DNA of 64,000 bases from an uncultured Acidobacteriota bacterium (GTDB taxonomy: Bacteria; Acidobacteriota; Thermoanaerobaculia; Gp7-AA8): contig CALMZP010000031.1 of the NCBI GenBank assembly GCA_937870635.1, positions 62,001-126,000 on the forward strand, read 5' to 3'. A program made the position numbers and the translations under genes. Position 1 is the first letter of the stretch, and each line of letters opens with the position of its first letter. Below, in pieces: positions 28,281-36,954 of this stretch. The notes beneath the pieces are model-generated. The model was given only the letters and a program-made list of their open reading frames with translations. It was not told the origin of the DNA and searched no databases.

Positions 28281-29572
28281 ATGCCCCCTGTCCGGGCGGC
28301 CGAAGAGGAACGCGGTGCGGATCCTCCGGCGGCACTCGAGCCGGCACCCTTGAGGATCGCCTCGTAATCGACGATCGCCTTGATGTGCTCGGCGAGGTAC
28401 TGGTAGTAGTCGAGCTGCAGGCGGAGATAGGTCGTCTCCGCGTTGAGAATCGAATCGAACATCGTCTTGCCTGTCTGGTACGACGACAGTGTCGACTCGA
28501 ACGCCAGCCGGGCCTGCGGCACGAGCACTTCTTCGTGCAGGCCGAGCTGTTCATTGGCCTGCTCGTGCGCGGCGGCCGCTGCGCCGAGACCGGCCGCGAG
28601 CTGGCGGCGGAGCTCATCGAGGCGACGCGCGGTCACCTCACGGTCGGCGATCGCGGAGCGAATCTGCGGTTCGATGATGGAGTTGCGCCGGAACGGAATC
28701 TCGACGGTGGCCACGACGCTGAACATGTCGGTCTGCGTGCGGCGATATCCATAGGATGCCTCGACCCCGATGTCGGGTCGTCGCTGAAGACGAGCTAGCT
28801 GAACGAGCGCGTTCTGGCGTTCGATATCGAGCTCGAGAGCTTTGATTGCCGGATGGCTCTCCGGCACTGCGCCCACCACATCGATCTCGCGGCGCTCGGT
28901 CGTATGCGGAAGGTGCAGACGCGGCACCTCCGTTGCCGTGGACAGACCGACAAGCGGGAGGAGGCGCGCCAGGGCGATGTTGCGCGCGCCGCGAAGCGTC
29001 AGGATCTGGTGCTCCAGATTGCTCTTCTCCAGCTGGGCCCGGATCACTTCGGCCTGAATCGCATTCCCGACTTCGTAACGCACGCGCGCCGAGTCGATGA
29101 TTGCGTCGATCAGGCTTCGCACTTCTTCCGCAGCCGAGATCTGGCTGTCGGCGGCGGCGGCGTCGTACCACGCCATGAGGGTGTCGCGTTCGATCTCCGC
29201 GCGCGCCGCGATGATCTGCTGCTCGAGCGCCCGCGCTTCAAGGTCAGCGACGGACCTTCGCGTGCGGCGCTTTTCGCCGCTCGTAAACGTCTGCTGGGCG
29301 CCGAGCATGTACATCGTCATCATCTCGTCGTCGGAGAGGTCGACCTGCTTGTTCTGCACGCCGGCCATCGCCATCGGGTTCGGCAGCGCGCCAGCCGGCC
29401 CAATCCGTTCGCGAGCCGCCGAGACTTCGGTCTGAAGGCGGAGGATGGTGGGGTTGTTGTCGAGCGCCGCTGCGACGACGGACTGCGGGTCAGCCCAGTC
29501 GACGGCATAGGCCGGCGCGGTCACCGCGCACGCGGCAACGAAGAGCAAAGCTCCGGGGAATCTCATGAACAC
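28277..29572 (-). CDS. TolC/CusC-family outer-membrane efflux protein
   Basis: Signal peptide; ALDNNPTILRLQTEV..., ARVRYEVGNAIQAEVIRAQLEKSNLEHQILTL; coupled to the adaptor gene. Confidence 0.88.
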   Translation of the reverse strand: MFMRFPGALLFVAACAVTAPAYAVDWADPQSVVAAALDNNPTILRLQTEVSAARERIGPAGALPNPMAMAGVQNKQVDLSDDEMMTMYMLGAQQTFTSGEKRRTRRSVADLEARALEQQIIAARAEIERDTLMAWYDAAAADSQISAAEEVRSLIDAIIDSARVRYEVGNAIQAEVIRAQLEKSNLEHQILTLRGARNIALARLLPLVGLSTATEVPRLHLPHTTERREIDVVGAVPESHPAIKALELDIERQNALVQLARLQRRPDIGVEASYGYRRTQTDMFSVVATVEIPFRRNSIIEPQIRSAIADREVTARRLDELRRQLAAGLGAAAAAHEQANEQLGLHEEVLVPQARLAFESTLSSYQTGKTMFDSILNAETTYLRLQLDYYQYLAEHIKAIVDYEAILKGAGSSAAGGSAPRSSSAARTGGM

Positions 29573-29611
29573 TCCTTGGACGTCTGAAGGAAAGGGCGGG
29601 GAGCCCGGTGA

Positions 29612-29950
29612 TCAGATCAGGAGCGTGGCAATCAGGGCGAGGCGGACGCGGGTGGGGGGAGGGGCTGATTCTTCGGCGGTGAAGGGGAGCACTGCGGCGT
29701 CGGCTACGTCGTCCGAAGCGATCTCGAGGTCGGCCGCGACGACAGTCGGGGCCGGAACGGGGTCAGCGCTCTTCGGCTGCCGCGCGGGTGACGGTGCCGC
29801 GCAGATCGTCGGCGCGCAGCAGTTCATCGGCGCGGCGAACCGGTCGTCTCCGCCGGCGCAGCAGGGCGAGGTCGCGCAGGCGCTGGCAATGAGCGCAGCC
29901 GGCGGCGCAAACACCGCAAGCAGCAACGCGAACGCAAGAGCGCGCTTCAT
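29612..29950 (-). CDS. small secreted Cys-rich protein
   Basis: MKRALAFALLLAVFAPPAALIASACATSPCCAGGDDRFAAPMNCCAPTICAAP. Confidence 0.5.
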   Translation of the reverse strand: MKRALAFALLLAVFAPPAALIASACATSPCCAGGDDRFAAPMNCCAPTICAAPSPARQPKSADPVPAPTVVAADLEIASDDVADAAVLPFTAEESAPPPTRVRLALIATLLI

Positions 29951-29990
29951 CAGTGATGCAGATGTCGAAAGCGGCCTCATTTGTTCCCGG

Positions 29991-30030
29991 TACGTCATGG
30001 TGTCAGGTCTGGATATAGGACGTTTCTTCC
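29991..30030. repeat. Partial copy of the arm of the 53.4-kb long palindrome
   Basis: tacgtcatggtgtcaggtctggatatag... shares acgtcatggtgtcaggtctgga with 53382-53434. Confidence 0.75.
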
Positions 30031-30076
30031 AGAAGAGATGTGTCGGTTGACACAGGATCTGCCCGTGGCGGGATAG

Positions 30077-30098
30077 GACGCGGGCGAGGTCGCCCGCC
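30077..30098. repeat. GTGGAGC-type palindromic element, core only
   Basis: gacgcgggcgaggtcgcccgcc. Confidence 0.75.
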
Positions 30099-30110
30099 GA
30101 ACGGCGTCAC

Positions 30111-30398
30111 CTATCCGCACCAGACCGCGGTCACCGCATCGGGGTGGTCGAGCACATAGCCATCCTCGGCGGGGTCGTACTCGATCACCGCCCCGTCGAG
30201 TCGCGACGCGGCCATGTTGTCGAGGGCCACATGGACCGCGCCGACGTCCACCACCTGGTCACCGTCGTTCGGAGCGTCGGCGTAGCTCAGCCGGTAGCCG
30301 CTGCCGCCGCATCCGGTCGTGAAAGCGATGCGCAGAATCCGGCCATCGAGATTGGACTGCAGATGCTGCGCGGCTTCCGGGGAAAGGGACAGGTTCAT
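30111..30398 (-). CDS. HesB/IscA-like iron-sulfur protein
   Basis: LSPEAAQHLQ...LRIAFTTGCGGSGYRLSYADAP. Confidence 0.72.
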   Translation of the reverse strand: MNLSLSPEAAQHLQSNLDGRILRIAFTTGCGGSGYRLSYADAPNDGDQVVDVGAVHVALDNMAASRLDGAVIEYDPAEDGYVLDHPDAVTAVWCG

Positions 30399-30910
30399 GC
30401 CGTTGGAGAACCATGCACAATCCGGTCCTCGGCGTCTTCACGCTTGAACCAGTCCCCATCCAGCTTGATCAACTCCAGCTCGCGCTCCAGCTCGACGACA
30501 TGGGCGCGCTTCGAAGACATGAGATAGACGAGGAAGTGACGGTCACGGGGGCCGGCCGCGCGGCTCCACTCGCCAAGTTTTTTCTCCATCGTCCGCTCGC
30601 GGGCGATGAGGAACTCAGTGGTCTCGCGGTACGACATGCTGCCTTCGAGGATGTCCTGGAAAAGGAGATCGCCGCCTAGGGTCACGCGCACGCGCGACTC
30701 ACCGATGGCGGCAATCTTCTTCTCGATGAGGTCACGCGTTCCGCGCTCGTCCTCCGCGAACTGCTTGAACATCGTCGCGACCATGGGATTCGGCAGATTC
30801 TCAGCGAGTTTCTGAAAGGTCTTGTACGCCTCGATGGTGTATTGCATGAGGAGGCCGAGGTGCTGCTGGCTCAGGGTGGCATTCGGTGTTTCGACTGTTG
30901 TCATCTTCAA
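30395..30910 (-). CDS. ferritin-like four-helix protein, putative
   Basis: YTIEAYKTFQKLAENLPNPMVATMFKQFAEDERGTRDLIEKKI; ExxxxE/DExR pattern. Confidence 0.5.
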   Translation of the reverse strand: MKMTTVETPNATLSQQHLGLLMQYTIEAYKTFQKLAENLPNPMVATMFKQFAEDERGTRDLIEKKIAAIGESRVRVTLGGDLLFQDILEGSMSYRETTEFLIARERTMEKKLGEWSRAAGPRDRHFLVYLMSSKRAHVVELERELELIKLDGDWFKREDAEDRIVHGSPTA

Positions 30911-30929
30911 GTCACTTTCGGGTCGCGTT

Positions 30930-31208
30930 CTACTCGATCTTCGCTACTTTCACAACCACATCCCCCACCAGTTTCGCCTGACAGGAGAGGCGGTAGGGGG
31001 GCTCGAGCTCCTTGTAGGTTTCGTCCGGGGTAGGCGGCGTCAGGTTCTGCCAGCCCTGGCAGACCTCGATCCTGCAGGTCCCGCACGCGCCGTCACCTCC
31101 GCAAACCTGGCTGACCTTGACGCCGAGGGCTCCGGCGATGGAAAGCACCGTTTTGCCGGCGGGGAACTCACCGCTTTTCGACTCGTCTTCGAAGGTCACC
31201 CGGGGCAT
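30930..31208 (-). CDS. 2Fe-2S ferredoxin
   Basis: VCGGDGACGTCRIEVCQG ... RLSCQAKLVGDVVVKV. Confidence 0.92.
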   Translation of the reverse strand: MPRVTFEDESKSGEFPAGKTVLSIAGALGVKVSQVCGGDGACGTCRIEVCQGWQNLTPPTPDETYKELEPPYRLSCQAKLVGDVVVKVAKIE

Positions 31209-31227
31209 GCGCGCGGCGATTCTATTC

Positions 31228-31332
31228 GAGGGTCAGAGCTTCGGTTCTCGGTTTCTCGACAAGCGGGAGAACGGATGTCGTTTCCCAGATTCTCCGCTTG
31301 TAGAGAAACCGAGAACCGAAGCTCTGACCCTC
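31228..31332. repeat. Long palindrome between lipA and ferredoxin
   Basis: gagggtcagagcttcggttctcggtttctc ... gagaaaccgagaaccgaagctctgaccctc. Confidence 0.95.
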
Positions 31333-32215
31333 AACGGAGTGCGCGATGGGCCATATAGGAGCTGCGGACGAGCGGCGCGGACTCGACGTGGTGAAAGCCG
31401 AGCGCTCTGGCTTCCCGGCCCAGCTCGGCGAACTCCTCAGGGGTGTAGTAGCGGCGCACCGGGTGATGATTCCCGGTGGGTGCGAGGTACTGGCCGAGCG
31501 TGAAGATGTCGACCCCACACTCCCGCAGGTCCCTCGCCGCCGCGATCACTTCATCCTCGGTTTCTCCGAGGCCGAGCATGATGCTCGATTTGGTGAGCAT
31601 GCCGTCGAACCGTTCCTCGCTTGCCCAGCGGAGGATGTCGAGCGACTGGCGGTACTTCGCCACCGGCCTCACCTGCGGATAGAGACGCGGAACCGTCTCG
31701 ACGTTGTGCGCGAGTACTTCGGGGCGCGACGCGATCACGGTGCGGAGGGCCTCACGGCTTCCTTCGAAGTCGGAGACCAGCACCTCGACGGCCGCGCCGG
31801 TGCGCGAACGCACCGCTTCGACCGTGCGCGCGACGTGGTCCGCGCCGCCATCGGGCATGTCGTCGCGATTGACCATCGTGATCACGGCGTGCTGAACCTG
31901 CATCTTCTCGACGGCCTCGGCCACACGACGCGGCTCATCGGGGTCGGCCAGCAGCGGTTTGCCTTTGCCGACCGCGCAGAACGTGCAGCGCCGCGTGCAG
32001 ATCTCGCCGAGGATCATGAAGGTGGCCGTGCCTGCGTTCCAGCATTCGAAGATGTTGGGGCAGCGCGCTTCCTGACAGACGGTGTTGAGGGCGAGATCGT
32101 TCATCAGCTTCGAGACGGGAAGCTGATCGAGGTCGCCGGGGACGCGGATCTTCAGCCAGTCCGGACGGTGTCCGGCCCGGCGGTTGATTGGCTTGCTGTC
32201 AGGTTGGGAGCTCAT
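31331..32215 (-). CDS. lipA: lipoyl synthase
   Basis: C-x3-C-x5-C EARCPNIFECWNAGTATFMILGEICTRRCTFCAV. Confidence 0.96.
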   Translation of the reverse strand: MSSQPDSKPINRRAGHRPDWLKIRVPGDLDQLPVSKLMNDLALNTVCQEARCPNIFECWNAGTATFMILGEICTRRCTFCAVGKGKPLLADPDEPRRVAEAVEKMQVQHAVITMVNRDDMPDGGADHVARTVEAVRSRTGAAVEVLVSDFEGSREALRTVIASRPEVLAHNVETVPRLYPQVRPVAKYRQSLDILRWASEERFDGMLTKSSIMLGLGETEDEVIAAARDLRECGVDIFTLGQYLAPTGNHHPVRRYYTPEEFAELGREARALGFHHVESAPLVRSSYMAHRALR

Positions 32216-33285
32216 GCGATGCGGGACTCCAGGAGCTCGAGCGCCTCCCGATCGTCGGTCCACCTGATCTTTTCATACGCCTCGGCAAAGGTGAACCAAC
32301 CGTATTCATCATGCTCGCCGCGGTCCATCTGGATGGGCATGCGCGAGTCGATGGCCACGGAAAAGGCCACCTCGCTGGCGATGATCGGACCGGGGTGTTT
32401 CGCCGAGAGGAACTGCGATTCGATCATGAATGACTGTTTGAGGCCGACCTCGCTCGGTGTGACCGGGATGCCGGTCTCTTCGATCATCTCGCGTTTCGCA
32501 GTCTGCGCCGGCGTCTCGCCTTCCTCGATCGAGCCGGTGATGGGCTGCCAGAAGTTCCCACGTTCGGCTCTGCGATGGAGGAGAAGAACACGGTCGCGAT
32601 CGTGAACGACGACTTTGACGAGGCGGATGGTCTCTTCGCGCGTAACGAGATCGCGTTCGAAGATCTCCGAAAACTTTCTGGCGAGAACGGCGCGAACCTC
32701 GTCGATGGGGACGCTGCGCCCGATCTGCTTCTCGATCGAGGTCACGCCGGTTCCCTGAAGGCCGCACGGGGTGATCAGCCGGAAGTGATCGAGATTCGTG
32801 TTCACGTTGAGCGCCCAGCCGTGCGAGGTCACCCATCGCGCGATGCGGACGCCAATCGCCGCGATTTTCTCGTTGCCGACCCAAATGCCGCGCCTGCCGT
32901 CGAGACGCGCGGCGGTGATCCCGTACTCGGCGACGGTCTGGATCAGAATCTCCTCGAGCATCGTCACGTACCTGCGGACGTCGCGGTTGCCTTCGCCGAG
33001 GTGGACGATGGGATAGCCGACGATCTGGCCGGGGCCGTGGTAGGTGATGTCGCCGCCGCGAGTCGTCTCGAAGAAGCGGACCCGGTTCTGGCGGAGAACG
33101 TCGGGGGAGGCGAGGAGATTCTTCGTATCGCCGCCGCGCCCGAGGGTGATCACAGGAGGATGCTCGAGGAGCAGGAGCTGGTCCTGGATCTCGTCGCGCT
33201 GCCGCATCTCGGCGAGCTTCTGCTGCAGCTTCATCCCGTTCTCGTAGGTCACGGTATGAAGCTGCCGGAGGTCACAGGTACGCAT
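32212..33285 (-). CDS. lipB: fusion: octanoyltransferase LipB - Nudix hydrolase
   Basis: LEHPPVITLGRGG, TRGGDITYHGPGQIVGYPIV, GVRIARWVTSHGWALNV (LipB); GSIEEGETPAQTAKREMIEETGI (Nudix box GX5EX7REUXEEXGU). Confidence 0.92.
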   Translation of the reverse strand: MRTCDLRQLHTVTYENGMKLQQKLAEMRQRDEIQDQLLLLEHPPVITLGRGGDTKNLLASPDVLRQNRVRFFETTRGGDITYHGPGQIVGYPIVHLGEGNRDVRRYVTMLEEILIQTVAEYGITAARLDGRRGIWVGNEKIAAIGVRIARWVTSHGWALNVNTNLDHFRLITPCGLQGTGVTSIEKQIGRSVPIDEVRAVLARKFSEIFERDLVTREETIRLVKVVVHDRDRVLLLHRRAERGNFWQPITGSIEEGETPAQTAKREMIEETGIPVTPSEVGLKQSFMIESQFLSAKHPGPIIASEVAFSVAIDSRMPIQMDRGEHDEYGWFTFAEAYEKIRWTDDREALELLESRIA

Positions 33286-33297
33286 GCTGGGTTGTGA

Positions 33298-33409
33298 GAG
33301 GGTCACGTCTGCACTTCGCACTTTCTCCACGAACGGTAGATCTGATGGTACGCCTCAGGCGGTCGATCTACCGTTCGTGGAGAAAGTGCGAAGTGCAGAC
33401 GTGACCCTC
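33298..33409. repeat. Long palindrome with 45-bp arms
   Basis: gagggtcacgtctgcacttcgcactttctccacgaacggtagatc and its reverse complement. Confidence 0.97.
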
Positions 33410-33412
33410 CTG

Positions 33413-34771
33413 TTACATCGTGAACTGGCCTGCCTCGAGCGACTCCTTCACCCTGGCCATGAACTGGTCGGCGACGGCGCCGTCGATCAGGCGGTGGTCG
33501 AAGGTGAGAGAGATGTAGGCCATCTTGCGGATGGCGATCGAGTCGCCCTCTTCCGACTCGACGACGACCGGGCGCTTCTGCACGCCGCCGACGCCGAGAA
33601 TCGCCACCTGGGGCTGGTTGATGATGGGGAGGCCGAACAGACCGCCGAACACGCCCGGATTCGTGATGGTGAACGTGCCGCCCTGGACGTCATCGGGGGA
33701 GAGTTTCTTCGTCCGCGCTCGCTCGCCGAGGTCGTTGATGCCGCGGGCGAGTCCCAGGATGTTCAGTTCATCGGCGTTCTTGAGGACGGGGACGATGAGT
33801 CCCCATTCGAGCGCGACGGCGATGCCGATGTTGAGGTCGCGGTGATAGATCACGCTGTTCTCGTCCATCGATGCATTGAGGATCGGGAACTCCTTGAGTC
33901 CCTCGATCACCGCCTGGACGATGAACGGCATGTACGTCAGCTTCACGCCGCGCTCCGCGTAGGCGTCCTTCTGCCCACGGCGCAGGCGATCGATCGCGGT
34001 GAAGTCGACCTCGAAGACGGTCTGCACATGCGCGGAAGTCTGCTTCGACAGCACCATGTGCTGGGCGATCTTCTTGCGCATGACCGAGAGAGGCTCGACC
34101 TTCGTGTTCTGGCCGGAGGGGAACTGCATGGCCGGACGCGGGGCGGGAGGTGCCGGCTTCGAGGGGGCCGCAGTTTTCGCTTCCGCGGGCGAGGTCGCCC
34201 GCGCTCCACCTTCCGGCTGCTGCAGAAAATCGAGGATGTCGTTCTTCGTGACGCGGCCGGAGACGCCCGACCCCTGGATCAGCTGGATGTCGATGTTGTT
34301 CTCTTTGGCGATCTTGCGGACGAGAGGGGAGGATTTGCTGCGGCGCCGTTCATCGAGCGAGGCGACGTTCTTGTCGTCGTTCTGTGGAGCCGGGGCGGCC
34401 TCGGCTTGTGGGGCGCTCGGGACGCTCTGTGGAGCGTGGGCGACCTCGCCCGGCGGGGGTTCCTGATTCTGCTCCACCTTTGCTTCGGGCGCAGGCGAAG
34501 GCGCGGGCGAGGTCGCCCGCGCTCCACTTTCTCCCTCGCCGCCGATGCGGGCCACGATCGAGTTGACGGCCACGGTCTGGCCTTCCTGAGCCAGGATCTC
34601 CGTCAGCGTTCCCGCCGCGGGGGACGGGATCTCGGCGTCGACCTTGTCGGTCGAGATCTCGAGCAGCGGCTCGTCACGGTCCACCTTGTCGCCGACTTTT
34701 TTCAGCCATTTGGAAACCGTTCCCTCGGCGATCGACTCGCCCATCTGCGGCATCAGTACATCGGTGGCCAT
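33413..34771 (-). CDS. 2-oxoacid dehydrogenase E2 (dihydrolipoamide acyltransferase)
   Basis: Lipoyl domain (EISTDKVDAEIPSPAAG), PSBD (SSPLVRKIAKENNIDIQLIQGSGVSGRVTKNDI), catalytic DHRLIDGA. Confidence 0.95.
   Translation of the reverse strand: MATDVLMPQMGESIAEGTVSKWLKKVGDKVDRDEPLLEISTDKVDAEIPSPAAGTLTEILAQEGQTVAVNSIVARIGGEGESGARATSPAPSPAPEAKVEQNQEPPPGEVAHAPQSVPSAPQAEAAPAPQNDDKNVASLDERRRSKSSPLVRKIAKENNIDIQLIQGSGVSGRVTKNDILDFLQQPEGGARATSPAEAKTAAPSKPAPPAPRPAMQFPSGQNTKVEPLSVMRKKIAQHMVLSKQTSAHVQTVFEVDFTAIDRLRRGQKDAYAERGVKLTYMPFIVQAVIEGLKEFPILNASMDENSVIYHRDLNIGIAVALEWGLIVPVLKNADELNILGLARGINDLGERARTKKLSPDDVQGGTFTITNPGVFGGLFGLPIINQPQVAILGVGGVQKRPVVVESEEGDSIAIRKMAYISLTFDHRLIDGAVADQFMARVKESLEAGQFTM
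34183..34209 (-). repeat. GTGGAGC-type element in frame in E2 (PSBD-catalytic linker)
   Basis: Encodes GGARATSPAEA. Confidence 0.88.
34429..34455 (+). repeat. Diverged GTGGAGC-type element in E2 linker, opposite orientation
   Basis: gtggagcgtgggcgacctcgcccggcgg; encodes PPGEVAHAPQ on the minus strand. Confidence 0.7.
34501..34527 (-). repeat. GTGGAGC-type element in frame in E2 (lipoyl-PSBD linker)
   Basis: Encodes SGARATSPAP. Confidence 0.88.
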
Positions 34772-34807
34772 GATTCGTTCCCTCGCTCCTGTATCTGAAG
34801 TGCAACT

Positions 34808-35782
34808 TTAATACGCCAGCAATTCCCGCGCAGCCGCAACGACCTTGTCCTTGTTCGGCAGCCAGGCGGCTTCGAGCGGCGGCGAATAGGGGGTCGGAGT
34901 ATCGAGCGACGCCACGCGTTTGATCGGAGCGTCGAGATAATCGAATGCCTTCTCGGCGATCCGCGCTGCGAACTCCGCGCCCGCGCCACCGGTCAGCGGC
35001 GCCTCGTGGAGGATGATGACACGATTGGTCCGGGCGACCGACTCCAGCACCGCCTCTTCATCAAAGGGAATGATGGAGCGCAGGTCGATGATCTCCACAC
35101 TCACGCCGTCGGCCGCCAGCGCGTCGGCCGCCTCATCCGCGACGTAGATCATCGCCCCCCAGGTGATGATGGTCAGGTCCTTGCCTCGTCGCCTCAACTT
35201 CGCCTTTCCGATCGGCACGATGTAATCCTCGGCCGGCAGCTCTTCCTTCACGCGGCGGTAGAGGTACTTGTGCTCGATGAAGAGCACCGGGTCGTCGTCG
35301 CGAATGGCGGCCTTGAGCAGTCCCTTTGCGTCGTACGCCGTTCCCGGCGACACGATCTTCAGCCCGGGCCTGTTCATGAACATCGCCTCGGGACTCAGGG
35401 AATGGAACGGTCCGCCGTGAGTGCCGGCGCCGGCCGGTCCGCGGACGACGATGGGGCATGCCCGACCATAGAGATAGCGATTCGTGGCCGTGAAGTTCAC
35501 CAGCATGTCGTAGCCGCAGGTGATGAAGTCGATGAACTGCATCTCGGCGATGGGACGCATTCCCATCAACGCTGCGCCGGATGCGGCGCCGATGATGGCG
35601 ATCTCCGAGATCGGCGTGTCGACGACGCGCTCCGGTCCGAACTTTTCGAGCAGCCCTGCGCTCGTCTTGAACGCGCCACCGTAAAGGCCGACGTCTTCAC
35701 CAATGAGGAAGACCGAGAGATCGCGCTCCATCTCCTCGAACATCGCCTGTCGAATCGCTTCGAGATAGGTCGTCTCAGCCAC
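34808..35782 (-). CDS. 2-oxoacid dehydrogenase E1 beta subunit
   Basis: AETTYLEAIRQAMFEEMERDLSVFLIGEDVGLYGGAFKTS; GTG start coupled to E1 alpha. Confidence 0.94.
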   Translation of the reverse strand: MAETTYLEAIRQAMFEEMERDLSVFLIGEDVGLYGGAFKTSAGLLEKFGPERVVDTPISEIAIIGAASGAALMGMRPIAEMQFIDFITCGYDMLVNFTATNRYLYGRACPIVVRGPAGAGTHGGPFHSLSPEAMFMNRPGLKIVSPGTAYDAKGLLKAAIRDDDPVLFIEHKYLYRRVKEELPAEDYIVPIGKAKLRRRGKDLTIITWGAMIYVADEAADALAADGVSVEIIDLRSIIPFDEEAVLESVARTNRVIILHEAPLTGGAGAEFAARIAEKAFDYLDAPIKRVASLDTPTPYSPPLEAAWLPNKDKVVAAARELLAY

Positions 35783-36800
35783 CGTTCGTCTCCCAGTACC
35801 CGTCGCCGCCGAACAATCCCTTGCCGGCATCGGCGGGATCGGGCATCGGCGACCGTTCCGCCTCGTCCACCGCGGCGTCGATCTCGGCACGGACGCGTGC
35901 CTGGATCGCGTCGAAATCTGAAGTCGCCGCCATCCCCAGCTGGAGGAGCACCCGCTCATACCGCAGCAACGGGTCCTTCTCCTTCCACTCCTCGATCACC
36001 TCGGGCGGCACGTAAGCCTGATTATCGTGCTCCGCGTGGCCTTTCATGCGGAAGGTCTTCACTTCGATGAGCGTGACGCCGCCGCCGGTGCGCGCGTGAT
36101 CGACGGCGCGGCTTGCTGCGCCATAGACGGCGAGCACGTCGTTGCCATCCACGGTCTCGCTCATGCAACCGACCGCAACAGCTTTGTCGGCGAGAGTACG
36201 GGCCGCCGTCTGCTTGTAGCTCGGCGTGGAATAGGCGTAGCCGTTGTCCTCGACCACGATCACGAGCGGCAGCCGCTGCACCGCGGCGAAATTGAACCCT
36301 TCCCAGAACGCGCCGGTGGACGACCCGCCGTCGCCGATGAAGGCCAGGCCGACGAGATCGCGGCCCTGCATCCGTCCGGCCAGCGTGATGCCGGCCATGA
36401 CCGGGATCATGTCTCCGAGCATGGAGATCTGGCCGATGAACCCATCCGTGGCTGGATTGCCGAAGTGAATGTTCAGCTCGCGGCCGCGCGTCGGGCCGTC
36501 GCCCTTCGCCATGTACTGGCGGATGATCTCCACCGGCTTCGCGCCGGCAACGAGGATCGATCCGATGTTGCGGATGAGCGGCTGGACGACGTCGCCCATC
36601 GAGTAATCGAGCGCGTATGCGGCAGCGACCGATTCCCCTTCCTGCCCGAGCGATCGATAGAGGCCGCCGATCACTTTCGATTGCCGGAAGAGCGCGACGA
36701 GCTTCTCCTCGAGCGAGCGCGTGAGGCGAAGGTAATACGCGATCTCGAGCAGCTGCTCGCGATCGAGGCCGTGCGTGTTGGTGGTTGTGAGGGCTGTCAT
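35775..36800 (-). CDS. 2-oxoacid dehydrogenase E1 alpha subunit
   Basis: GLYRSLGQEGESVAAAYALD; TPP motif GDGGSSTGAFWEGFNFAAVQRLPLVIVVEDN. Confidence 0.94.
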   Translation of the reverse strand: MTALTTTNTHGLDREQLLEIAYYLRLTRSLEEKLVALFRQSKVIGGLYRSLGQEGESVAAAYALDYSMGDVVQPLIRNIGSILVAGAKPVEIIRQYMAKGDGPTRGRELNIHFGNPATDGFIGQISMLGDMIPVMAGITLAGRMQGRDLVGLAFIGDGGSSTGAFWEGFNFAAVQRLPLVIVVEDNGYAYSTPSYKQTAARTLADKAVAVGCMSETVDGNDVLAVYGAASRAVDHARTGGGVTLIEVKTFRMKGHAEHDNQAYVPPEVIEEWKEKDPLLRYERVLLQLGMAATSDFDAIQARVRAEIDAAVDEAERSPMPDPADAGKGLFGGDGYWETNGG

Positions 36801-36840
36801 GAGTGGGCTTTTCAGCGTGGTAGAGCGAGTACGAACTGCC

Positions 36841-36939
36841 GTCATCCCGAGCGTAGCGAGGGACCTGGGTGGAAGGGCGGCTCGAAGATCGAGCGGCGCG
36901 CCCCCGTTCCCCCAGGTCCCTCGCTACGCTCGGGATGAC
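36841..36939. repeat. TCATCCCGAGCG-family inverted repeat
   Basis: gtcatcccgagcgtagcgagggacctgg ... ccaggtccctcgctacgctcgggatgac. Confidence 0.93.
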
Positions 36940-36954
36940 AGCGTCGCGGGTGTG

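Noticed and set aside
33285-33330. N-terminal extension MEKVRSADVTLSQPS of the LipB ORF
   Set aside because: Encoded by the arm of the long palindrome; the conserved LipB start is at MRTCDLRQL.
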